Of a DNA stretch of 64,000 bases, positions 16,524-24,073 are shown one piece after another. The stretch comes from Halomarina rubra. Lineage in GTDB: Archaea; Halobacteriota; Halobacteria; Halobacteriales; Haloarculaceae. How positions within the stretch are numbered: position 1 is the stretch's first letter; each line of letters starts with the position of its first letter. The notes under the pieces are model-generated. The model was given only the letters and a program-made list of their open reading frames with translations, was not told the DNA's origin and made no database searches. The position numbers were made by a program, and so were the translations under genes. Location: NCBI RefSeq assembly GCF_023699475.1, contig NZ_JALXFV010000003.1:289399-353398 (forward strand). The letters run 5' to 3'.

Positions 16524-17597
16524 ATGCGACGCCGGACGTTCCTCGCCGCGACCACCGGAGCGCTCGCCGCCACGAGCGGGTGTCTCGGCGGGGCAACCGA
16601 CGGGAGCTACGTCCCGCCACCGCGCGTCGCGGACCCACCGGCCGGCGTCTACCGACCACCCGCCAGCACCGGCCTCGCGCTCGTCGGCACCGCCGACGCC
16701 GGCCCGTTCCGCCTCGGAGTGCTCTACAGCTACCCGACGCGCTTCTGGGAGGTCGTCGGCGAGCAGACCTACCTGCGGGACGTGACCGACGAGGACAGCG
16801 TCCACCTGATGGCGCTCGCGTGGGACCCCGAGACGGGCGTCGTCTTTCCCGAGGTCGGCCTGACCGTCGAGGTCACCCACGCCGAGACCGGCGCGGACCA
16901 CGACGCGGGCGACCTGGTCGCCGAAGAGGCCGTCTACGCGATGCTCTCACAGGGGCTCGGCTTCCACTACGGCGACAACGTCGCGCTGCCGGGCGACGGC
17001 CGCTACGACGTCACCGTCGCCGTCGGCGGCCTCCAACTCCGACGGACGGGCGCGTTCGCCGACCGGTTCGGTGACCCCGCGAGCCACACGTTCGAGTTCG
17101 AGTACAGTCGTGCCGAACGCGACGCGCTCGCGACCCGCCGGAACGAGGACGCCGGCACCTCGGGAGCCGTCGACCCACTCGAGGAGCCACCGGTGCCGAC
17201 CGCCCGCACGCCGACCGCCGACTCCGCGTGGACGAGGCTCGGGCGGACGCGCGCCGACGACGCGGTGGTCCTCGCCTACCTGCTCGACGGCGAGGCCGCC
17301 GACCGTTTCGACGCCGAGCGGTATCTGGCGCTCACGACCTCCACGCCGTACAACCGACTCGTCCTCCCCGCGATGGGTCTCCGCGTTCGGGTCTCCGACG
17401 GCGCGTCGGTGGCGTTCGAGGGACTCCTGACCCGGACGGTCGACCCGTCGCTCGGGTACCACTACGGCACCGCGGTGCCCGCACTCCCCGACGGCGGCGA
17501 CCTCCTCGTCGAGGTGCTCTCGCCGCCACAGGTCGCCCGCCACGAGGGCTACGAGACGGCGTTCCTCGCGACCGACCCGGTTCGGATCTCGCTGTGA
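16524..17597 (+). CDS. Tat lipoprotein with two related beta domains (DUF7350/Fe-transport-like)
   Basis: 357 residues. A twin-arginine lipoprotein signal (MRRRTFLAATTG then SGC) starts the protein. Two halves repeat one pattern: FWEVVGEQTYLRDVTDEDSVHLMALAWDPETG with GFHYGDNVALPGDGRYDVTV in the first, and VVLAYLLDG with GYHYGTAVPALPDGGDLLVEV in the second. The paired HYG..LP.GG motifs resemble the Tp34/iron-transport-associated fold, which binds metal through His and Met (DUF7350 as I recall). The metal role is inference. A TATA-like AATCACTTTGA at 16491-16501 is shared with the divergent halocyanin gene. Confidence 0.7.
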   Translation: MRRRTFLAATTGALAATSGCLGGATDGSYVPPPRVADPPAGVYRPPASTGLALVGTADAGPFRLGVLYSYPTRFWEVVGEQTYLRDVTDEDSVHLMALAWDPETGVVFPEVGLTVEVTHAETGADHDAGDLVAEEAVYAMLSQGLGFHYGDNVALPGDGRYDVTVAVGGLQLRRTGAFADRFGDPASHTFEFEYSRAERDALATRRNEDAGTSGAVDPLEEPPVPTARTPTADSAWTRLGRTRADDAVVLAYLLDGEAADRFDAERYLALTTSTPYNRLVLPAMGLRVRVSDGASVAFEGLLTRTVDPSLGYHYGTAVPALPDGGDLLVEVLSPPQVARHEGYETAFLATDPVRISL

Positions 17598-17618
17598 GCG
17601 GTCGCCGACCGCCCGGGG

Positions 17619-17790
17619 CTACAGGTGTCGACACCGCTCGACCGCGGCCCGATAGACGTAGCCACCGCGTTCGTTGGTGTCCGGGTGTTCCGTACTGATG
17701 CGGCGACGCGACGAGCACACCCGACCCAATCATCACGCTCGTCGCCCCCGCCGCGACCAGTTCGTTCCGCCGGGCCCGTCGCTCCGTCAT
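17619..17790 (-). pseudogene. possible frameshifted small membrane protein gene
   Basis: This lies in the 304-bp stretch between the DUF7350-type gene and the DUF4385 remnant. On the minus strand an ATG at 17790 opens MTERRARRNELVAAGATSVM followed by a hydrophobic run. The frame then turns basic and unstructured. A one-base shift near 17700-17710 gives an acidic tail, EHPDTNERGGYVYRAAVERC, ending in a stop at 17619. This looks like a ~57-codon membrane protein with a single indel, but chance cannot be excluded. I see nothing else in the stretch. Confidence 0.3.
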
Positions 17791-17901
17791 GTCTCTCACG
17801 TGACGGCCTCGGTGGACTGTCACCACACCGCCAGCCACAGGTTGACCGTCCCGGCACGAGAACCGCTTACCAATGAGCGACTGCGAACGCGGAGGACAGG
17901 C

Positions 17902-18117
17902 GTGACCGACGACGACGGCGACGACACCGACGACGGCCCCGAGTACGACGTCGACCCCCGCCACCTTTTGCTGCGTACGCGCGCCGCTGGCGCGCTCACT
18001 GGCAAAAGCTGGACCAAAAGCACTCCCGAACCCCCTCGGTCGCTTCGCTCCTTCGAGGGTTCGGTCGGCCCGCTTGCTCGTTGCACTCGCTCGCGGAACG
18101 AGGGGGTGAGAGAGTGA
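17902..18117 (+). pseudogene. severed 5' end of the DUF4385 gene
   Basis: A GTG at 17902 starts VTDDDGDDTDDGPEYDVD, the acidic N-terminus of the DUF4385 protein. After residue 18 the frame enters the inserted repeat (PRHLLLRTRAAGALTGKSW and on) and stops at 18117. The last four bases overlap the GTG of the re-started gene. The sequence 17926-17955 is repeated exactly at 18117-18146, where the real gene continues. The fusion tail is repeat sequence and unlikely to have a function. Confidence 0.7.
17956..18116 (-). repeat. structured repeat, copy 3, inserted in the DUF4385 gene
   Basis: 161 bp lie between two exact 30-bp direct repeats (17926-17955 and 18117-18146). Read on the minus strand it has the same layout as copies 1 and 2: GAGCGAGTG/GAGCAAGCGGGCCGACCGAAC lead-in, TTTTGGTCCAGCTTTTGCC, a 7-bp hairpin (arms 17979-17985 and 17989-17995, loop 3 nt), then GCAGCAAAAGGTGG at the far end. 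The outer blocks pair as CCAGCTTTTGC with GCAAAAGGTGG, with one G-G mismatch. The flanking duplication means this copy arrived after the gene existed. Confidence 0.8.
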
Positions 18118-18566
18118 CCGACGACGGCCCCGAGTACGACGTCGACTTCCGCGACCACCCCGAGCAGTACGAGGTCGGTCGTGGCGAGGAGGACGTGTTC
18201 AAGGTCGAACCGTACAAGTCCGAACTGCTCCCGCTGTGGGGGTACGCCGACCGTGCTACCGCCGACGAGGCGGGCGAGGCCATCTACGAGCGGTTCCGCG
18301 AGTACCGCGAGCGCGAGGAGTTCGTCGGGATGGATATGGCCCGCAAGTACCTCCAGATGGGCTACACCCGGGCGATGCGCTACGCGCGGTACCCCGGCGG
18401 GCAGAAGTACGAGGACGACGGCACGGAGCGCGACCCGGAGCACTGGGCGGACCACGACAAACGCGAGGCGGCGCTCGTCTACGAGGTGTGGTGGGACCGC
18501 GTCGAAGCCGACGAGTGCTACCAGGAACTGAAGCGACGCCACCGCGACCACACCGCGGACGACTGA
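18114..18566 (+). CDS. DUF4385 family protein (re-started gene)
   Basis: 150 residues from the GTG at 18114, which lies exactly at the insertion junction. The DUF4385 signature is intact: YDVDFRDHPEQYEVGRGEEDVFKVEPYKSELLPLW near the N-terminus and MDMARKYLQMGYTRAMRYARY in the middle. Function is unknown in the family. The upstream ORF (17902-18117) overlaps by four bases (GTGA), so translation could be coupled. Only about 12 acidic N-terminal residues are lost compared with the inferred original. Convergent with the 18571 gene, 4-bp gap. Confidence 0.85.
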   Translation: MTDDGPEYDVDFRDHPEQYEVGRGEEDVFKVEPYKSELLPLWGYADRATADEAGEAIYERFREYREREEFVGMDMARKYLQMGYTRAMRYARYPGGQKYEDDGTERDPEHWADHDKREAALVYEVWWDRVEADECYQELKRRHRDHTADD

Positions 18567-18570
18567 CCGC

Positions 18571-19452
18571 TCAGCCCAGCACCGTCGGGTCGTCGGTCGG
18601 TTCGAGCGTGACGTCGATGCGGTCGCCGACGGCGAAGTCGTGGCCGGGGCAGACGACCTTCGCGCCGAAGCCGTCGTCGCGAGCGAGGAACAGCGAGAGA
18701 CCCGTCACGCGCTCGCCGTCGGCGAAGACGGCGAGGTCGTTCCAGCGGACGGTCCGGCCGTCGGCGACGCCGACCTCCCGACCGAGCAGCGTCACCGGTC
18801 CACTCGTCGCGCCGTGGGCACCGCCGCCCTCGTAGTGGACGAGACCGCCGTCGAGCACCCACCCCTCCTCGGAAGCGACGCCGACGAACCGACCCGGGTC
18901 GGGGTGGGCGGGCGCGTCGAGGACGACGAACGTCTCGCCGGCCTCCCGGACGGTGCCGGTTCCGTCCCACTCCAGTGCCAGCGGGTCGACGCCGAGGGCG
19001 ATTGGGACCGACCCCGACGCCCGGTAGGGGTTCGCGTCGGGCGCGCGGAAGCCGAGGTGGACGTGGTTGTCGACCCACGGCGCGAAGAAGCCGGCACGGA
19101 CGAGCGTGCCGAGCGAGTCGCCGACGGCGACGCGGTCGCCCGGTTCGACCGCGGGGTCGACGTGGAGCATCCGGGCGACGGTACCCGGTGGTGCGTCGAG
19201 CGAGGAGTCGTCGTCGAGTTCGACCAGAATCAGGTGGTCCTCCGCGGCGGCGTACGGTTTGGGTGGGGCACGCACGGAACGCGTGTCGAGCACCTCGCCG
19301 GCGACGGGCGAGGGGGCGCTCGTCGCTCGCTGGGGGCCGACTTCGGGGTAGAGGTCGATGGCACAGCCGTCGTCGTGGGCGACGTACGGCGAGTTGTACA
19401 GCGACAGTCGCGGGTAGCGTTCCAGCACCGACTCGGGCAGCGTCACCGCCAT
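18571..19452 (-). CDS. conserved haloarchaeal protein with an M23-like/biotinyl-like beta core
   Basis: 293 residues from the ATG at 19452. The N-terminal half contains VEPGDRVAVGDSLGTLVRAGFFAPWVDNHVHLGFR, which has the order of motifs seen in lysostaphin-type (M23) folds: glycine-rich strand, then HxH. The first metal-binding His of true M23 peptidases is not obvious. The C-terminal half is a beta-rich domain ending DFAVGDRIDVTLEP. No signal peptide. A peptidase role is not supported; the likeness is structural inference only. Confidence 0.55.
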   Translation of the reverse strand: MAVTLPESVLERYPRLSLYNSPYVAHDDGCAIDLYPEVGPQRATSAPSPVAGEVLDTRSVRAPPKPYAAAEDHLILVELDDDSSLDAPPGTVARMLHVDPAVEPGDRVAVGDSLGTLVRAGFFAPWVDNHVHLGFRAPDANPYRASGSVPIALGVDPLALEWDGTGTVREAGETFVVLDAPAHPDPGRFVGVASEEGWVLDGGLVHYEGGGAHGATSGPVTLLGREVGVADGRTVRWNDLAVFADGERVTGLSLFLARDDGFGAKVVCPGHDFAVGDRIDVTLEPTDDPTVLG

Positions 19453-19585
19453 TGCCCGAGGTAGGGACGGCGGCGGGTTAGCCGCGTCGAAAGCGGCGTC
19501 GCGGCCCACCGGGGCTAGCCACGGGGGACCGTCGGCGGCCCCCGAGAGCGGACGGCTTTAGCGCTCGCCGCCCCAACTCCGGGCC

Positions 19586-20266
19586 ATGCGCGTACTGCGG
19601 GGACGGGCAGAGGACCCCGAAGCCGACCGAGCGGTGACCCGAACGCTCGTCGAGGACGCTCGCGAGGCCGAGGAGGGAGCGGTCCGGGTGTGGACGCCCC
19701 ACCGGCAGGTGGCGTTCGGTCGCCGGGACACCCACGCGGAAGGGTACGCGACCGCCCGCACGGCCGCCGCCGACCGGGGGTTCCCGCCACGGGAGCGTCG
19801 GGTAGGCGGCCGAGCGGTGGCGTACACCGGCGACACCGTCGCGTTCGCCCGCGTGACACCCGTCGGCGACATGCGCGTCGGCATCGACGAACGCTACGAG
19901 GCCGCCGAGCGCGACCTGCTGGCGGCGCTCGACACACTGGGCGTCGACGCCCGGCCGGGGGAACCACCCGACTCGTTCTGTCCGGGCAGTCACTCCATCC
20001 AGGCCGACGGGAAGGTCGTGGGCCTCGCTCAGCGCGTCCAGCGGGGCGTCGCGCTCACCGCGGGCATCTGCATCGTGGCCGAGCGCGAGGCCATCGCCGA
20101 CGTGCTGGCGGCGGTGTACGACGCGCTCGACCAGCCGTTCGACCCGGCGAGCGTCGGCAGCGTCGCGAACGCGGGCGGGCCGAGCGACCCCAACGCGGTC
20201 GTCGACGCCATCGAGGACGCGCTGGTCGGCGGCCACGACGCGCGGGTCGAACGCCTCGACGGCTGA
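19586..20266 (+). CDS. lipoate-protein ligase A-type (BPL/LplA/LipB) protein
   Basis: 226 residues. The family core reads VWTPHRQVAFGRRDTHAEGY near the N-terminus, RRVGGRAVAYTGDTVAF (the GGR substrate loop) and SIQADGKVVGLAQRVQRGVALTAG with the catalytic Lys. It transfers lipoate or a related acid to an acyl-carrier domain. At 226 residues it lacks the C-terminal accessory domain of bacterial LplA, as usual in archaea, where a separate partner protein may be needed. Lipoate versus octanoate as substrate cannot be told. Confidence 0.82.
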   Translation: MRVLRGRAEDPEADRAVTRTLVEDAREAEEGAVRVWTPHRQVAFGRRDTHAEGYATARTAAADRGFPPRERRVGGRAVAYTGDTVAFARVTPVGDMRVGIDERYEAAERDLLAALDTLGVDARPGEPPDSFCPGSHSIQADGKVVGLAQRVQRGVALTAGICIVAEREAIADVLAAVYDALDQPFDPASVGSVANAGGPSDPNAVVDAIEDALVGGHDARVERLDG

Positions 20267-20357
20267 ACGAGTTCGGCCCCGGCGTCGGCGGCGCATTCGA
20301 CCCCCACGAATCGACAGAAGGGACAGGATTACCACCGATGCCGACGGACGAGTGGGT

Positions 20358-21635
20358 ATGCTCATCAGGGACGCCCACCTCGCGGACGGGCGAGTCCGAG
20401 ACGTTCGGGTGCGCGACGGGCGTATCGTGACGGTCGGTCGCAACCTCCAGCAGAACGACTCGTCGGTCGTGGAGGCCGACGGCAACCTGCTCCTGCCCGG
20501 CGTCGTCGACGTCCACGTCCACTTCCGCGAACCCGGGTTCTCCCACAAGGAGACCTGGACGACGGGGTCCCGGTGCGCCGCCGCGGGAGGCGTCACGACG
20601 GTGGTCGACCAACCCAACACCGACCCCGCGACCACGACGGGCGCGGCGTTCGACGAGAAGGCCGAACTCGCTCGCGAGTCGCTCGTCGACTACGGCATCA
20701 ACGGCGGCGTCACGCCCGAGTGGGACCCCGAGACGCTGTTCGAGCGCCCGCTGTTCGCGCTCGGCGAGGTGTTCCTCGCGGACTCGACGGGCGACATGGG
20801 TATCGACGCCGACCTGTTCGCCGACGCGCTGGAGCGCGCCCGCGACGCCGGCGTCCCCGTGACGGTCCACGCCGAGGACGCCGACCTGTTCTCGGCGGAC
20901 GCTCGCGAGCGCGACGACCACGACGCCTGGAGCGCCTTCCGCACCGCCGAGGCCGAGATAGCGGCCGTCGAGCGCGCCTGTGGGGTCGCCGAGGACACCG
21001 GCACGACCGTCCACGTCGCTCACACCTCCACCCCCGAGGCGGTCGACGTCGCCGCCGAGGCGGAGATGACCTGCGAGGTGACGCCCCACCACCTCTTCCT
21101 CTCCCGGGACGACTACGACGACCTGGGCACGTTCGGTCGGATGAACCCGCCGCTCAGGAGCGAGCAGCGCCGAGCGGCGCTGTTCGAGCGCCTGGCCGAC
21201 GGCACGGTCGATATGGTCGCCACCGACCACGCCCCACACACCCGTGCGGAGAAGGACGCGAGCATCTGGGACGCCCCGAGCGGCGTCCCCGGCGTCGAGA
21301 CGTCGCTGCCACTGCTGCTCGAAGCCGCCCGTCGAGGCGACCTGAGCTACGAGCGCGTCCGGGACGCCACCGCTCGGAACCCCGCCGAGGTGTTCGGCCT
21401 GTCGCAGAAGGGCCGCGTCGCGGAGGGGTACGACGCCGACCTCGTGCTCGTCGACCCCGAGGCCAGTCAGAAGATTCGCGGTGCGGACCTCCACTCGAAC
21501 TGCGAGTGGACCCCGTTCGAGGGGATGGCCGGCGTGTTCCCGCTGTGGACGATGGTGCGCGGGGAACTGGTGTACGAGCGAACGGAAGGTGGCGAGCGCT
21601 TCGGCGAGGCCGTCGGGCGGAACGTCCGGGAGTGA
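20358..21635 (+). CDS. pyrC: dihydroorotase
   Basis: 425 residues from the ATG at 20358; an in-frame GTG two codons earlier is less likely. The enzyme closes N-carbamoyl-aspartate to dihydroorotate in pyrimidine synthesis. Amidohydrolase metal ligands are visible: HVHFREPG (HxH), VTPHHLFLS, and the ATDHAPH aspartate. The substrate-binding Asn/Arg run GRMNPPLRSE is present, and the C-terminal composite domain ends in the usual VRGELVYER. A single gene with no other pyrimidine genes beside it. Confidence 0.95.
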   Translation: MLIRDAHLADGRVRDVRVRDGRIVTVGRNLQQNDSSVVEADGNLLLPGVVDVHVHFREPGFSHKETWTTGSRCAAAGGVTTVVDQPNTDPATTTGAAFDEKAELARESLVDYGINGGVTPEWDPETLFERPLFALGEVFLADSTGDMGIDADLFADALERARDAGVPVTVHAEDADLFSADARERDDHDAWSAFRTAEAEIAAVERACGVAEDTGTTVHVAHTSTPEAVDVAAEAEMTCEVTPHHLFLSRDDYDDLGTFGRMNPPLRSEQRRAALFERLADGTVDMVATDHAPHTRAEKDASIWDAPSGVPGVETSLPLLLEAARRGDLSYERVRDATARNPAEVFGLSQKGRVAEGYDADLVLVDPEASQKIRGADLHSNCEWTPFEGMAGVFPLWTMVRGELVYERTEGGERFGEAVGRNVRE

Positions 21636-21671
21636 GGAGACGGTCGCGGAACTGCTTCTACGTCGGCCGCC

Positions 21672-22049
21672 TCAGAGCGCCCCGACGACGCTCCCGAGGA
21701 GGGCGACGGCGACCATCGCCCCCGCCCCCGCACCGGCGAGGCGGGCCATCGCCCGCCGTGAGCCGGCTTCGGTCCAGTTCGACTCGGTGTCGAGAAAGCG
21801 CTGTGCCGACTCGACGCTCTCGCCGAGGAACACCGACCCCGACCAGCCGAGCGTCCCGAAGCCGAAGACGAGCGCGCCGAGTGCGAACGCCGTCGTACTC
21901 GCGGGCCGGGGACCGTCCCCGACGACCAACAACGCGAGGTAGACGGCGGTTCCGAGGGCGCCCCCGACGAGCGCGCTACCGGCCAGCAGGCGGGCGCTAG
22001 CCCGCAGGTACCGCCGGAACGCGGCCGTCGAGTCGGACGTGTCGGTCAC
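21672..22049 (-). CDS. small membrane protein (DUF7268-type) at the end of the ABC operon
   Basis: 125 residues from the GTG at 22049, which starts one base after the permease stop (22051), so translation is probably coupled. Three hydrophobic segments: one after a basic N-terminus (residues ~20-40), a central one rich in Gly/Phe (FALGALVFGFGTLGWSGSVFLG) and a C-terminal one (GAGAGAMVAVALLGSVVGAL). I recall this as a haloarchaeal domain of unknown function. Its position suggests a link to the transporter, but that is inference. Confidence 0.65.
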   Translation of the reverse strand: MTDTSDSTAAFRRYLRASARLLAGSALVGGALGTAVYLALLVVGDGPRPASTTAFALGALVFGFGTLGWSGSVFLGESVESAQRFLDTESNWTEAGSRRAMARLAGAGAGAMVAVALLGSVVGAL

Positions 22050-22050
22050 G

Positions 22051-23028
22051 TCAGTCGACGGTCTCGCGCATCCGCGGGTCGAGCGCGTCGCGCATCCCGT
22101 CACCGAGCAGGTTGAACCCCAGCACGGTCACCGCGAGGAACAGGCCGGGGAAGAACGACCACCACCACTGGCCGCTGAGCAGGCCGTAGTTGACACCCTC
22201 CGAGAGCATCGCCCCCCACGAGGGGGTCCCCGCCTGCGCGCCGAACCCGAGGAACGACAGCGCGGCGAGGTCGATGATTGCCAGCCCGAAGTTCAGCGTC
22301 GACTGGACGGTGATGGGAGCCAGCGAGTTCGGCAACACGTGCTTGACGAGGATGCGCGGGTCGGTCGCACCGAGCGCGACCGTCGCGTCGACGTACTCGT
22401 CTTCGAGCACCTTCAGCGCCGCCCCGCGGACGACACGGGCGAACCGCGGCGTGTAGACGAGCACCAGCGCGATGACGGCGTTGGTGAGACTCGGACCGAA
22501 GATGGCGACGAGCGCCAGCGCCAGCAGCAGCGACGGGAACGCGAGCAGCACGTCCATCGTCCGCATGATGACGTTGTCCGTCACGTCGCCGTAGTACGCC
22601 GCGAGCGTGCCGAGTCCGACCCCGAGCACCGTCGAGATGCCGACGGTGACGGTGCCCCACTTCAGCGCCAGCCACGAGCCGTACAGCACGCGGTCGAAGA
22701 TGTTCCGCGCCTGGATGTCCGTCCCGAACGGGTAGGGACAGTTCCCTGCGTTCTGAATGGACTGGCCCACCTTCGACGAGCCACACGGCCCCTGCATCGA
22801 CGGCGCGGTACCGAGCTTGGAGCTCACGATGGGTGTGAGGTCGGGCGTCAGTCCACCGATCATCACGAACCGGGCGTACAGCGCGACGACGACGAGCATC
22901 CCGATGATGCCCAGGCCGATGAGCGCGAGGCGATTCGACAGCAGGTCGGTGAGGAACGGCGAGGCGAACAGGCGGTCGACGAGCCCCCGTTCGCTCGTGT
23001 GCTCCTCGCTGGTGGTCTCCGTGCTCAT
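22051..23028 (-). CDS. DppC-type ABC permease
   Basis: 325 residues. The N-terminal membrane segment is followed by a large external loop containing several Cys residues (PCGSSK, NAGNCPYPFGTD) and then the BPD-transport core with the EAA-like loop (ALGATDPRILVKHVLPNSLAPI). It is the second pore subunit of a dipeptide/oligopeptide/nickel-type importer. Its ATG overlaps the end of the upstream permease gene by four bases. Substrate cannot be told; peptides are most likely for this family. Confidence 0.9.
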   Translation of the reverse strand: MSTETTSEEHTSERGLVDRLFASPFLTDLLSNRLALIGLGIIGMLVVVALYARFVMIGGLTPDLTPIVSSKLGTAPSMQGPCGSSKVGQSIQNAGNCPYPFGTDIQARNIFDRVLYGSWLALKWGTVTVGISTVLGVGLGTLAAYYGDVTDNVIMRTMDVLLAFPSLLLALALVAIFGPSLTNAVIALVLVYTPRFARVVRGAALKVLEDEYVDATVALGATDPRILVKHVLPNSLAPITVQSTLNFGLAIIDLAALSFLGFGAQAGTPSWGAMLSEGVNYGLLSGQWWWSFFPGLFLAVTVLGFNLLGDGMRDALDPRMRETVD

Positions 23029-24038
23029 TGGTCGATCCTCGGGTCGAGGTACGAGTAGGTGATGTCGACGCCCAGGTTGACGAGCGTGAACAGCAGTGCG
23101 AACAGCAGCACGGTGCCCTGCACGACGGGGTAGTCACCGCTCTGGATGGCTTCGACGAGCAGCGTGCCGATACCCCGGATGTTGAACACCGTCTCGGTGA
23201 GGACGGCCCCACCGAGCAGCGACCCGAACTGGATGCCGATGATGGTGACGACCGGAATGAGCGCGTTGCGGAACCCGTGTTTCATCACCGTTATCTTCGC
23301 GCCCTGACCCTTCGCGCGGGCGGTCCGCATGTAGTCCTGCCTGATGACCTCCAGCATCGACGAGCGCATCATCCGGGAGATGAGCGCCGTCGCGTAGATG
23401 CCGATGACCAGCGCGGGCAGCGCCAGGTGTTGAGCGGCGTCGACGAACGCCGGGATGTCACCGACGAGCAGCGTGTCGACGGTGATGAGCCCCGTTATCT
23501 CTGGGTTGTCGTACGCGACGCCGAGGCGACCACTCGTCGGGACGAGGTCCAACTGGACGGCGAACAGCATGATGAGCAGCGGCCCGCTCCAGAAGATAGG
23601 GACGCTGATGCCCGCCAGCGCGCCGATGCGCGTGAAGTGGTCGGTCAACGAGTCCTGTTTGACCGCGCTCAGCACGCCCAGCGGCAGTCCGATGAGGATG
23701 CCGAACAGTTGGCCGAGCAGGGCGAGTTCGAGCGTCGTCGGGAAGAACGTCTGGAGCACCGTCGAGACGGGCGTACCCTGCCGGACGGTGTACGACCGAC
23801 CGAAGTCGAACGTCACGACGTCGCCGAGGAACCGACCGTACTGGATCCAGATGGGGTCGTTCAACCCGAGGTCGTTCTCGATGCGCTGGACGAACGCCTC
23901 GCTCGCTCGGGCACCCGCGATGACCCGCGCCGGGTTCCCCGGCGAGAGGTGCAGGATAGCGAACACGAGCGTCGCGACGCCCAGCAACACCGGGACGAGC
24001 AACAGCAGTCGCTTCAGTATAAATCGTTTAGATGTCAT
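23025..24038 (-). CDS. DppB-type ABC permease
   Basis: 337 residues. The family hallmark N-terminus (KRFILKRLLLLVPVLLGVATLVF) and the ENDLGLNDPIWIQYGRFLGDVVTFDFGRSY loop are clear. Six membrane segments follow, with the cytosolic EAA-like loop ARAKGQGAKITVMKHGFRNALIP. It lies 35 bp after the binding-protein gene and overlaps the DppC-type gene, all one operon on the minus strand. Confidence 0.92.
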   Translation of the reverse strand: MTSKRFILKRLLLLVPVLLGVATLVFAILHLSPGNPARVIAGARASEAFVQRIENDLGLNDPIWIQYGRFLGDVVTFDFGRSYTVRQGTPVSTVLQTFFPTTLELALLGQLFGILIGLPLGVLSAVKQDSLTDHFTRIGALAGISVPIFWSGPLLIMLFAVQLDLVPTSGRLGVAYDNPEITGLITVDTLLVGDIPAFVDAAQHLALPALVIGIYATALISRMMRSSMLEVIRQDYMRTARAKGQGAKITVMKHGFRNALIPVVTIIGIQFGSLLGGAVLTETVFNIRGIGTLLVEAIQSGDYPVVQGTVLLFALLFTLVNLGVDITYSYLDPRIDQ

Positions 24039-24073
24039 GTTGAAACTGACTCGGACGCGGCCGAGTCGTTACC

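Noticed and set aside
17926..18146. 30-bp direct repeats considered as a simple tandem duplication
   Set aside because: The 161 bp between the copies match two other repeats in the window, so an insertion explains them better.
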